A stretch of 37,024 nt of DNA from Natronolimnohabitans innermongolicus JCM 12255 (GTDB lineage Archaea > Halobacteriota > Halobacteria > Halobacteriales > Natrialbaceae). Below the pieces are notes generated by a model. The model worked only from the letters and a program-made list of their open reading frames with translations. It ran no database searches and was not told the origin of the DNA. The position numbers and the translations under genes were made by a program. The stretch lies in the NCBI RefSeq assembly GCF_000337215.1, contig NZ_AOHZ01000015.1:51925-88948 (forward strand), given 5' to 3'. This document shows positions 22,685 through 30,074 of this stretch, in pieces (positions within the stretch are counted from its first letter, which is position 1; every line of letters starts with the position of its first letter).

Positions 22685-23838
22685 GGACGACCCTCCGTCA
22701 CGAGTCGACTGAGAGCCGCGGTCGTTTCGGTGGCCGTCTGGTGCCACGAGTGTTCCTCGAGTATCGTTTCGCGATTCGTCAGTTGTCCTGTATCTGCTTG
22801 TTGTGTGTCGAACACGTTCGTTAGACCTGTCGTGAATCCGTCGACATCTCCGATCTCGACCGTCTCGTTACCGTCGGGCAGTAGCTGCACTAGCTGTGGC
22901 AGCCGGGATGAGACCACCGGAGTCTCCGTCGACATCGCCTCGAGAACGGTCCGTGGCATCCCCTCGGACCGGCTCGGAAGCAACAGCGCGTCGCCGCTCC
23001 GGTAGACGTCCGGCATCCGATCGTACGGAACGGAGCCCACGAATTCGACCGCGTCCTCGAGGTTGTTCTCTCGTGTATACGATTCCAGCTCTGAGCGGAG
23101 GCTTCCGTCGCCGAACAGATACAGCGTCGCGTCCGGGTAGTGCTCCAGCAGCCCCTCCATTGCCTCGAGCGCGGTCCGTGGACGCTTCCCTTCGACTAGC
23201 CGACCAACAAACAACACGGCCGGCCCATCCGAGTCAACTAGATCACTGGTCGGCCCGTCCGGAGCGAACCGCTCCGTATCGATTCCGTTCGAAACGACCT
23301 CGATCTCGGATTTCACGCCGAACTCCCGAAGTCGCTCTCGGTCTACGTCGGTATAACAGAACACGACGTCCGCCTGGTTGAACGTCCACCGTCCCGCGGT
23401 CTTCAGATACCAGTCGAAGACCCACTCGGGGGCCGTCTGGGAGTACAGTCCGTGGTTCGTGATCGCCAGCGGCACGTCCCCGAGGAACGACTTCAGCGCC
23501 GCCAGGTTCGTCGAGAAGTACAGGTGCGAATGCGCGTGGATCACGTCGAAGTCGTCGGCCTCGAGCAGGTACTGCGCCACACCGCTCGAGAGATCGTTCC
23601 CGAGCAGGGTTATCGTCGGATCGTACCGAACCACGGTGTAGCCGTCTCGCTCCTCGAGCCACGGCTGTTCGGGGTCGGTACGGACCGTCAGCACGGTCAC
23701 GTCGTGGCCCATCGCCGCCTGGTCGCGACTCATCGCGTGGACGTGGTAGGCGCCGCCGCCTTTGACGTCGGGGTAGGCCTTCTGTGCAACTCGCAAAATC
23801 CGCATCGAATCGTCTGAATGCGTACTATCGCCTGGCAT
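22681..23838 (-). CDS. GT4-family glycosyltransferase
   Basis: This is a 385-residue enzyme from the ATG at 23838, whose first base is the last base of the epimerase stop (TGATG). A second possible start is the ATG at 23805 (MRILRVAQKAYPDVKGGGAY). The donor-binding part contains VLFVGRLVEGKRPRTALEAM and PSRSEGMPRTVLEAMSTETP, the GT4 E-x7-E region. It is similar in layout to the next GT4 gene. It acts in the same assembly line; specificity unknown. Confidence 0.86.
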   Translation of the reverse strand: MPGDSTHSDDSMRILRVAQKAYPDVKGGGAYHVHAMSRDQAAMGHDVTVLTVRTDPEQPWLEERDGYTVVRYDPTITLLGNDLSSGVAQYLLEADDFDVIHAHSHLYFSTNLAALKSFLGDVPLAITNHGLYSQTAPEWVFDWYLKTAGRWTFNQADVVFCYTDVDRERLREFGVKSEIEVVSNGIDTERFAPDGPTSDLVDSDGPAVLFVGRLVEGKRPRTALEAMEGLLEHYPDATLYLFGDGSLRSELESYTRENNLEDAVEFVGSVPYDRMPDVYRSGDALLLPSRSEGMPRTVLEAMSTETPVVSSRLPQLVQLLPDGNETVEIGDVDGFTTGLTNVFDTQQADTGQLTNRETILEEHSWHQTATETTAALSRLVTEGRP

Positions 23839-24788
23839 CAATTGTTCGACGTCGCTTCGACGAGCGTCTGCAATCCGTCTGCGAGCGTCACCGTCGGCTC
23901 GTAGCCGAGCGCCGACCGAATTGCCGACAGTTCCGCCTGACTCTGCTCGATGTCGCCCGGCCGCGGATCGCGATGCACGATCTCGGAGTCCGAGCCCACG
24001 ACCGACCGAATCGTCTCGGCCAGTTCTCGAATCGTTACGGTCTCGCCGGTACCGACGTTGAACGCCGCCCCGACTGATTCGGTCTGCGCAGCCAGCAGGT
24101 TCGCCTGCACCACGTCGGAGATGTGGACGAAATCCCGCGTCTGCGTTCCGTCTCCGTTCACGGTGATCGGCTCCCCGTTGCGAGCCTGCTCGAGGAAGAT
24201 GCTGATCACACCGCTGTAATCGCCGCCCGCTTGCCGCGGGCCGTACACGTTGAAGTACCGTAACGCAACCGTCTCGAGTCCGTACAGCTCGTGGTACAGC
24301 CGCGCGTACCGATCGATGGTCAGCTTCTCGAGGCCGTACGGTGAGCTCGGTTCGGTCGGATGGCCTTCGTCGATGGGCGTGTACTCCGGCTGCCCGTAAA
24401 TCGCCGCCGACGACGCCAATACGACGCGGGCGTCTTCCCGCCGGGCGCACTCGAGCAACGAAAGCGTCGCCTCGAGGTTCACGGAGTGGCTTCGCTTCGG
24501 CTCCTCGACCGACGCCTGGACGCTGACGAGCGCCGCCTCGTGAAAGACGAGGTCGACGCCGTCCATCGCTCGCGACAGCGTCGCATCGTCCCGAATATCA
24601 CCCTCGAAGACGGTCGCGTCGGGGTGGACCCGATCGGGCGTCCCGCTCGAGAAGTTATCCAGGATGCGAACCGCGTTGTCCTCGACGAGCGCGTCGACGA
24701 GGTGGCTGCCGATGAAGCCGGCGCCGCCGGTGACGAGCACCGTCCGTCCCGACGGGGGCTCGACGGCAATCGACTGCGGCTCAGTCAT
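23838..24788 (-). CDS. NAD-dependent nucleotide-sugar epimerase/dehydratase (extended SDR)
   Basis: This is a 316-residue extended short-chain dehydrogenase. The NAD-binding TGGAGFIGSHL is at about 20-30, with G21, G24 and G27. SSAAIYG and PYGLEK (the catalytic Tyr and Lys near 150) follow, then RYFNVYGPRQ and the DFVHISDV motif. This pattern fits UDP-glucose 4-epimerases and related NDP-sugar epimerases. It supplies an activated sugar for the glycosyltransferases downstream. It overlaps the initiating transferase gene by 8 bp and is the second gene of the operon. Confidence 0.88.
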   Translation of the reverse strand: MTEPQSIAVEPPSGRTVLVTGGAGFIGSHLVDALVEDNAVRILDNFSSGTPDRVHPDATVFEGDIRDDATLSRAMDGVDLVFHEAALVSVQASVEEPKRSHSVNLEATLSLLECARREDARVVLASSAAIYGQPEYTPIDEGHPTEPSSPYGLEKLTIDRYARLYHELYGLETVALRYFNVYGPRQAGGDYSGVISIFLEQARNGEPITVNGDGTQTRDFVHISDVVQANLLAAQTESVGAAFNVGTGETVTIRELAETIRSVVGSDSEIVHRDPRPGDIEQSQAELSAIRSALGYEPTVTLADGLQTLVEATSNN

Positions 24789-26346
24789 CGTTTGCGCTCG
24801 CCTCCGCGGCCGGCGGCTTCTCGGTCATTTCGACGACGTCTCCGTCCTGCTCCGCCCCGTCGCTACGACCGGCCGACTCGGGGTCGTCCGCAGGCGTCCC
24901 GAACACCATTCCGTAGGCGTCTTCGATCACCGTCAGGACCTGCATCACGACGAGTTTCGTATCCAGCCAGAGCGACTGCCGGCGGGCGTACTCGAGGTCG
25001 TACGCGAGCTTCTGGTCGGGATCGAAGCCGGTGACCCCGTTGACCTGCGAGATGCCCGTCAGTCCGGGCTTGACGAACCAGCGCTTGGGCCAGTCGACGC
25101 CCTCGCTCTGGATTTCTCGGTCGAGTTCCGGCCGCTCCGGCCGCGGCCCGACGGCGCTCATGTCGCCTCTGAGGACCGCGACGAGCTGTGGGATCTCGTC
25201 CATGTGCGTCTTGCGGAGAATGCGGCCGACGCGCGTCACGCGCGGATCGACGTCGCCCGCGTCCTCGTCGCTCAGCGTCGCCCCCGTTTCGGCCTCCGCG
25301 TCGGTGACCATACTCCGGAACTTCGAGACAGTAAACTCGTTTCCGAGCTCCGACGTGCGCGTCTGACTGTAGAGGATCGGGCCGGGCGAGTCCAGTCGGA
25401 TGGCGATCGAGATGAGTGCGATCAGCGGTGCTAGTACTACTAGTCCGACGATCGCGAACACGATATCGAACGCCCGCTTCGCCACGCGACTGTACCACGG
25501 AATCGGCTCGAGGTCGACCCGAACCAACGACTGCCCATAGTCCTCACCAGCAAGCACGCGATCCGAAAGCGACTCGTGGACGAGCACCTCGAGACCCTGA
25601 TCGTGACACGTGTCCAGAACCCCGAAGAACTCCTCGCGGTCGCCGTCGCCGAAGGCCAACACGACGCGGTCGACGTCGTAGCGGTCGATCACGGACTCGA
25701 GTCGCGAAATCCCGCCGATCCGATCGATGCCGTTGATCGTCTGGCCCGTCGTCACGGTCCCGCCGTCGGTGACGACTTCGCTGTCCGACGTCGAGCGCTC
25801 GACGTACTGCTCGCCGTCGGTGCCGACGGCGGCGACCTGCTCCGCTGCATCCTCCTCGGGCGTCCACGAGACCAGCGACGGCGAGACGATGCCGACGGGT
25901 TGCTCGGGGACCGAGGCGATGCTCGAGGCGAGCAGCGACGGATCGTCGCCGACGACGAGCGTGCGCCCCGGGCCGCGCGAGCCGAGCCAGAAGAGCCCGG
26001 AGAGGCCGACGCCGGTCGACAGACCGATTCCGACGACGAGCATCGGGCCGAGCCCCTCGAGGAGGCCGACGAACGCCACGGAAGCGAGGGCCAGACAGAC
26101 GACGCCGACCCGCGTCCAGGTGCGTTCGAGGACCGTCGTGACGCGTCGCGATCGCACGACGGTGGTTGGACGGCACACCACTGCGGTGAGCATTGCGGTG
26201 ACGAAACTGACCAGTACGACTGACCGCGCACCGATACCGTCGGTTCGGACGGCACCGAACGCGTACGCGGTCCCCCCTGCCGCAAGCGCCGAAACGGCGA
26301 CAGCCCCCACGAGTAATGTTCCCCGACTATTCCACCGATTAGACAT
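24781..26346 (-). CDS. Initiating polyprenyl-phosphate glycosylphosphotransferase (WbaP/WcaJ-like)
   Basis: This is a 521-residue protein. The first ~125 residues hold four or five membrane helices. Residues ~125-290 form a Rossmann-like CoA-binding-type domain. The C-terminal catalytic domain (about 290-490) starts [20 protein letters not shown] and contains the [21 protein letters not shown] and GPRPERP motifs of bacterial-type sugar transferases. These enzymes load the first sugar-1-phosphate onto a polyprenyl phosphate and so start glycan synthesis. It is the first gene of the ten-gene minus-strand operon, with a TATA box about 30 bases upstream. Confidence 0.9.
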   Translation of the reverse strand: MSNRWNSRGTLLVGAVAVSALAAGGTAYAFGAVRTDGIGARSVVLVSFVTAMLTAVVCRPTTVVRSRRVTTVLERTWTRVGVVCLALASVAFVGLLEGLGPMLVVGIGLSTGVGLSGLFWLGSRGPGRTLVVGDDPSLLASSIASVPEQPVGIVSPSLVSWTPEEDAAEQVAAVGTDGEQYVERSTSDSEVVTDGGTVTTGQTINGIDRIGGISRLESVIDRYDVDRVVLAFGDGDREEFFGVLDTCHDQGLEVLVHESLSDRVLAGEDYGQSLVRVDLEPIPWYSRVAKRAFDIVFAIVGLVVLAPLIALISIAIRLDSPGPILYSQTRTSELGNEFTVSKFRSMVTDAEAETGATLSDEDAGDVDPRVTRVGRILRKTHMDEIPQLVAVLRGDMSAVGPRPERPELDREIQSEGVDWPKRWFVKPGLTGISQVNGVTGFDPDQKLAYDLEYARRQSLWLDTKLVVMQVLTVIEDAYGMVFGTPADDPESAGRSDGAEQDGDVVEMTEKPPAAEASANDD

Positions 26347-26750
26347 GTTGTCGTCTATTTGTCAATGGCCCATATAAGCCTTGTTGATTGAGTAAACACG
26401 GCGCTGAACTCTCGTACCCACAAATATATGTTGCGTTTTGTTTGAGATTTGATTACACTACTGACCGACAGCATCTCACTAGTTAATATTGATCCTATTC
26501 GACACTAGTGTGAATTAATCGCCGCTCGAGTAACCGAACCGAACCGCGAGATGAACCAAACCTGCGCCGTCGCACAGACCCACAAACCGAACCGACGCAG
26601 CCGCCGGTCTCGCCCGGTCGACTCGAATCTGCGAGGTCACGTTCGTCCACGGCGACCGCTCACAATACAGCGAGTCGCCACACCCTGACGGCGATCGCGG
26701 ACAGCCACCGGCTTCGACTCCCCGACTCCGCCCCGAACCCGCGACGGTGC
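26347..26750. other. Intergenic region upstream of the glycan operon
   Basis: The first 170 bp (to about 26520) are AT-rich and hold the operon promoter and a weak inverted pair CACTAGT/ACTAGTG at 26477-26483 and 26504-26510. The rest is GC-rich without a convincing gene; minus-strand frames crossing it have arginine-rich shadow composition. It is probably the 3' region of the gene ending at 26751. Confidence 0.5.
26371..26380 (-). promoter_or_regulatory. Promoter of the glycan operon
   Basis: GGCTTATATG on the minus strand lies about 30 bases before the ATG at 26346, as expected for a leaderless haloarchaeal transcript. It would drive the operon from the initiating transferase to the small exported protein. 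Confidence 0.55.
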
Positions 26751-27335
26751 TCACCCCTCGAGCAACTCGTCGCAGAGCTGGGCGAGCGTGGTGACGGCGA
26801 CATCGGTGTGTTCGCCCTCGACGGCGGTGTAGTAGCCGATGGCGCCGGTCGCTCGAACCCGGACGGTGATGACGTGGAGGAACCGAAAGGCCGTCTGCAG
26901 GCCGTGATGGACCACCAGATCCGTGACCCCGTCGAGCCAGAGCCAGGGTGGCTCCTGGTCGTCCCATCGGTCGAGCGCCGTGGTAATCGCCGTCTGGAGC
27001 CCGGGCAGGTCGTCGTCCGCGACGACCGACACCGTCGCGCCACAGAGCTGGTGTGTCGACGGCTCTCGAGCGGCCGCGGCCGATCGGATCGTCTCGCCGA
27101 CGTCGATCACGTGTAACTGCGGCGGGATGGAACCGGTCTCGGCCTGCCACGCCTCGAGGATCGACTCGACCGAGTGTCGAACGGTGACGACGACGAGTGG
27201 CGCCGCGGCCCGCGTGTTCGCTCGCGCCTGTTCGACGCGCGTGACGAGGTCACGAGCGCTCGGTCGGGGACCCAGCACTAGCGTGTTCGAGCCCGGGGTC
27301 GGCTCGTCGTCCCCCGTTTCGACACTGAATGTCAT
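26751..27335 (-). CDS. RecA/KaiC-like haloarchaeal signalling-family protein
   Basis: This is a 194-residue protein. The order of strands and helices (NTLVLGPRPSARDLVTRVEQ, PLVVVTVRHSVESILEAWQA, LHVIDVGETIRSAA, PPWLWLDGVTDLVVHHGLQT) resembles the degenerate RecA/KaiC-like ATPase domain proteins common in haloarchaea. There is no complete Walker A motif, since the loop reads LGPRPSARD, so ATP hydrolysis is doubtful. Members are often linked to sensory or gas-vesicle-like regulation, but no role is evident here. A TATA box (CTTATAA on the minus strand, 27360-27366) is about 28 bases upstream. Confidence 0.65.
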   Translation of the reverse strand: MTFSVETGDDEPTPGSNTLVLGPRPSARDLVTRVEQARANTRAAAPLVVVTVRHSVESILEAWQAETGSIPPQLHVIDVGETIRSAAAAREPSTHQLCGATVSVVADDDLPGLQTAITTALDRWDDQEPPWLWLDGVTDLVVHHGLQTAFRFLHVITVRVRATGAIGYYTAVEGEHTDVAVTTLAQLCDELLEG

Positions 27336-27359
27336 GCACGATTAGTTATCGAAGCGACG

Positions 27360-27366
27360 TTATAAG
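27360..27366 (-). promoter_or_regulatory. TATA box of the RecA/KaiC-like gene
   Basis: CTTATAA on the minus strand is about 28 bases from the ATG at 27335. The rest of the 27336-27662 gap holds no gene I can support. Confidence 0.5.
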
Positions 27367-27662
27367 CGCCGCGATTAACGTCGGAGGACGAACAGATCGG
27401 GAGTGGGAGGCAACGATTCACGCTGTGGGCCGGAGACGGAGGGATGTGAGGTGAGATGGTGACACGCTGTGGAGGGGTGATTTCGACGGAACGCCACCGA
27501 TCGAGCCGACCGCTCCGCTCGGCTACCGCCCCCTCCCACTCTCGTGACCCGCCTGCCGTCGCCGGTTTGCAGCGGCTGCATCGACGGCAGTCGGTGCCGA
27601 AATGTCACGAGGTGCCTTTGTGACCCCTCGCAACCATTCTCTGTTTGCGGGGTGTCCCCAAA

Positions 27663-28064
27663 ATGGCATCGGAGCAAACAGTCAAGGAGATGGAAGAAAC
27701 GTTCGGACAGGTACCGGGCTATATGCAACTCCTCGCGGAGCCGGCGAGCGACCACAGCTGGGGGATCTTTCGGGACCTTCTCCTCGGGGAAACTGAGCTG
27801 TCCCCGCGCGAAAAGGCGCTCATGGGTGTAAGTGCGGCTGCCGCGATACAGTGTCCCTACTGCACCTACTTCCACAAGGAAGAAGCACGGTTCGCGGACG
27901 TCTCGGAGGACGAACTCGAGGAAGCGGTCACCCTCGCGAGTACTACCAGGTACTTCTCGACGCTGCTGCACGGAAACGAGTACGAGCACGACGCTTTCGA
28001 CGCCGAGACCGACGAGATCTTCGAGCATCTCAGAGAGCAACAAGAGGCCGCGGCGGACGACTGA
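27663..28064 (+). CDS. AhpD-like/carboxymuconolactone-decarboxylase-family protein
   Basis: This is a 133-residue all-helical protein from the ATG at 27663. The redox motif C64-P-Y-C67 followed by H71 (CPYCTYFH) is that of AhpD-type peroxidase partners and alkylhydroperoxidase-like proteins. The preceding helix (ETELSPREKALMGVSAAAAI) matches the carboxymuconolactone decarboxylase fold. It could act in peroxide or thiol defence; the exact partner is not encoded nearby. The gene stands alone. A hairpin (28074-28093) just after the stop may end its transcript. Confidence 0.88.
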   Translation: MASEQTVKEMEETFGQVPGYMQLLAEPASDHSWGIFRDLLLGETELSPREKALMGVSAAAAIQCPYCTYFHKEEARFADVSEDELEEAVTLASTTRYFSTLLHGNEYEHDAFDAETDEIFEHLREQQEAAADD

Positions 28065-28073
28065 GCCGGTCGC

Positions 28074-28093
28074 ACGAGAGCAGCCGCTCTCGT
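28074..28093 (+). terminator. Hairpin after the AhpD-like gene
   Basis: ACGAGAGC-AGCC-GCTCTCGT is a perfect 8-bp stem 10 bases after the stop codon. No clear T-run follows, so termination is plausible but unproven. Confidence 0.4.
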
Positions 28094-28373
28094 ATCGATT
28101 CGCGTTGCCGAACGTACCCGCCGAGTCGGTCGCGTCGGTTCTGACAGGAATTGCGGAATCGGGTCAGTATTCGCTGAATTCATAGCGCGAATGTGGTACT
28201 CGGTGGAGGCGAGTTGTGAGCGGGTGGTGATCGGTCAGTAAAGAGCGCGTAGCTACGGGACGGTTCTGGGGAGAAGTTATTACACAGTCGTTCGATGGTG
28301 GGGTTCGTCTCACACACCCGGTGGAAAATGGGGCTGGTGGATCTGTAGCTGGGATCAGGTTCAGCATTCGGCC
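28094..28373. other. Gap without a supported gene
   Basis: No frame on either strand shows convincing coding character; the minus-strand frame ending near 28164 is proline- and threonine-rich shadow. It is the convergent 3' region between the AhpD-like gene and the small membrane protein. Confidence 0.5.
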
Positions 28374-28580
28374 TCAGTCGGCTGTCGCGTCAGCGGTTGG
28401 TGATCTCCGTGACTGAAACAAGATTTTCACTGCTAATAGGATGAATATCCACGCCAGCAGCAACTCCGTATCGAACGATCCGTCCATCACCGATAGTACT
28501 GTGAATACCGCCAAGATGAGGACGAGAACCGTGAGAAAGAGCGTTACCGTCACCCAGACGAGGGTGCGTCTGATCGTCAT
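28374..28580 (-). CDS. Small two-helix membrane protein
   Basis: This is a 68-residue protein. Two hydrophobic helices are visible (LVWVTVTLFLTVLVLILAVF and LLLAWIFILLAVKILF), separated by a short acidic loop. The C-terminus is polar. A strong Shine-Dalgarno sequence (GGAGGTG on the minus strand at about 28585-28591) precedes the ATG, unlike most leaderless genes in the window, which supports the gene being real. The family is not recognised. Confidence 0.65.
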   Translation of the reverse strand: MTIRRTLVWVTVTLFLTVLVLILAVFTVLSVMDGSFDTELLLAWIFILLAVKILFQSRRSPTADATAD

Positions 28581-28591
28581 CGGTCACCTCC

Positions 28592-28917
28592 CGTACCCGG
28601 GGGTAGGTATTCGCCTTGCGTGCCACTGGGTTCTACGAACGGACTACTCATGGGAACGGACTCACCGGGCCGGTAATCTAGACGTCAGATTGGTCAATGC
28701 GTGATCAACAGTTGTGCGATACCATCTCGAGCGACATATACCAGCAGATAGTATTCCCTGTACTGTCTCTCTAACGAGACTGAGTGGCTCTCTGATTCGA
28801 GCGATCGGAAGGTCGTGGCTATCTTCGTTGGCCCACCACTCTGGCACCAACCACGGGATTCGGTCGCGGCCGGGAAGCTGGTTAGTCACTGAACGGGCGG
28901 GACTGTCGTGTTTCGGC
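28592..28917. other. Intergenic region
   Basis: No gene is supported. The base composition is mixed and I see no repeat or hairpin worth naming apart from the Shine-Dalgarno site of the small membrane protein at its left edge. Confidence 0.4.
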
Positions 28918-29682
28918 TCAGATCGCGTACACCAGCAGGATCACGGCGATGACGCCGCCGATTCCGACGCGCAAGAGTCCCGTGCGTGCGAACCGCCACG
29001 CCGTGGTGCGCTCGTTGGTGTCGGAGATGACGAACGTCGGAACTGCGTCGTCAGCGCCAACGACAGCGTCGACCGCATCGCTTTCCCACCCGGCCGACGG
29101 TCCGCGGCGTGCCTGACCGTACACGTAGACCGTTTCGTCGACGTCGAGGCGCCGCTCCGTGAACCGCTGTCTGTGCCCGACGTGTAGATCGGTTATCCGG
29201 AGGTCCATCGTTCGATCCTGTTTCTCGACGGCATCGGTTTCCTCGATGTACTGGTCTAGTTCAGCCGGCAGTTCCTCTCCCGGCGCCACCGTCATCACGT
29301 GCTCCTCGAAACTCAGGGTTGCGCCGACGGGATCGACGCGAACCGCTCCAGTATCGTCGCTGACGAGGAACATGACGGCCTCTCGGCCTTGGGCAAGCGT
29401 TTTCCAGCTCGTGTCGTCGCTCGTCGTGTACTCCTGCTCGACTACGTACGTGTACACGAGACACGCTGTGCCGCTGAACGGAGCCGTAACGGTCCCGTGG
29501 TCACCGTCAGGTCGAGCGATACCCGCTATCTCCACCGGGCCGTCGTACCCGTGAAGGGAGCCAACGTCGATGGTATCGCTCCTGAGCATGTGCGTCACTG
29601 ACCGCAAATCGCGTCCGCCGATTAGCAGGAAGATAGCCGCAACGACGGCAAAGCCGAGCCAGAGGAGCGTTTCGACGGTCAC
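28918..29682 (-). CDS. GIDE-domain membrane protein (MUL1/E3-ligase-like domain)
   Basis: The chosen GTG start at 29682 gives 254 residues. A first membrane helix (LLWLGFAVVAAIFLLIGG) is followed by a domain with GPVEIAGIARP, SGTACLVYTYVVEQEY, VSDDTGAVRVDPVGATLSFE and RRLDVDETVYVYGQAR. This matches the GIDE domain known from the mitochondrial E3 ligase MUL1 and from many prokaryotic membrane proteins. A second helix (LLRVGIGGVIAVILLVYAI) ends the protein. There is no RING domain, so ubiquitin-ligase activity is not implied. The longer frame starting at 30078 reads through arginine- and serine-rich noncoding sequence and is rejected. Confidence 0.75.
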   Translation of the reverse strand: MTVETLLWLGFAVVAAIFLLIGGRDLRSVTHMLRSDTIDVGSLHGYDGPVEIAGIARPDGDHGTVTAPFSGTACLVYTYVVEQEYTTSDDTSWKTLAQGREAVMFLVSDDTGAVRVDPVGATLSFEEHVMTVAPGEELPAELDQYIEETDAVEKQDRTMDLRITDLHVGHRQRFTERRLDVDETVYVYGQARRGPSAGWESDAVDAVVGADDAVPTFVISDTNERTTAWRFARTGLLRVGIGGVIAVILLVYAI

Positions 29683-30074
29683 TGGTGAGTAACGCCCGGT
29701 ACCGATCAAAGGTGTTTTGCCAGCGATAGGAAGGGAGTCAACCCTAGGGTGGAAGAAGGCGCACTCGAGCAAGCTGCTATAGTAGCCACTGAACTTGTCA
29801 TCTGCACTTCCCGTTTGGCGGGGAATCACGAGACGCGATGCGAACTGTTCGAGGACGGCGACGAGGGGCAGACCTGGGAGCCGGCGAATCGCTCGTCGAT
29901 CGGAGTGTACAGAGGAGCCGCCGTCTCCCGTCGGTAGTCGTCGACGGCGTCGCCGCTCTGGCGCTCGATCCGATGGACTTCGAGGCCGGACGCCTCGTGA
30001 TCGAGGAGACGGGCGAGTCGATACTGGCCGATGCGGCTCCGTCGAAGCCCGCCGCAGCTGAGGTGTGCCGAAAC
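29683..30074. other. Intergenic region with a repeat arm and a possible gene remnant
   Basis: It contains the single arm CTATAGTAGCCACTGAAC (29777-29794) of the element found complete at 2-87. On the plus strand a frame reading VVVDGVAALALDPMDFEAGR, then LVIEETGESI, resembles a real protein end, and TRCELFEDGDEGQTW lies in another frame just upstream. This looks like a small frameshifted gene, but I do not recognise it. Confidence 0.35.
29777..29794. repeat. Solo arm of the inverted-repeat element
   Basis: It matches the arm at 2-19 in 16 of 18 positions, and the opposite arm is absent nearby. It is probably a relic of the same element family. Confidence 0.6.

Noticed and set aside
22681-24450. 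589-codon minus-strand frame starting inside the epimerase gene
   Set aside because: The first ~200 codons are an Arg-rich shadow of the epimerase. The true GT4 start overlaps the epimerase stop at 23838.
24360-26377. Several plus-strand frames of 200 or more codons opposite the epimerase and initiating-transferase genes
   Set aside because: They lack motifs and show Arg/Asp-rich shadow composition, while the minus-strand proteins have complete catalytic motifs.
28164-28367. 67-codon minus-strand frame after the AhpD-like gene
   Set aside because: Pro/Thr/Arg-rich composition, no motif, no ribosome-binding site or TATA box, and a convergent 3' position.
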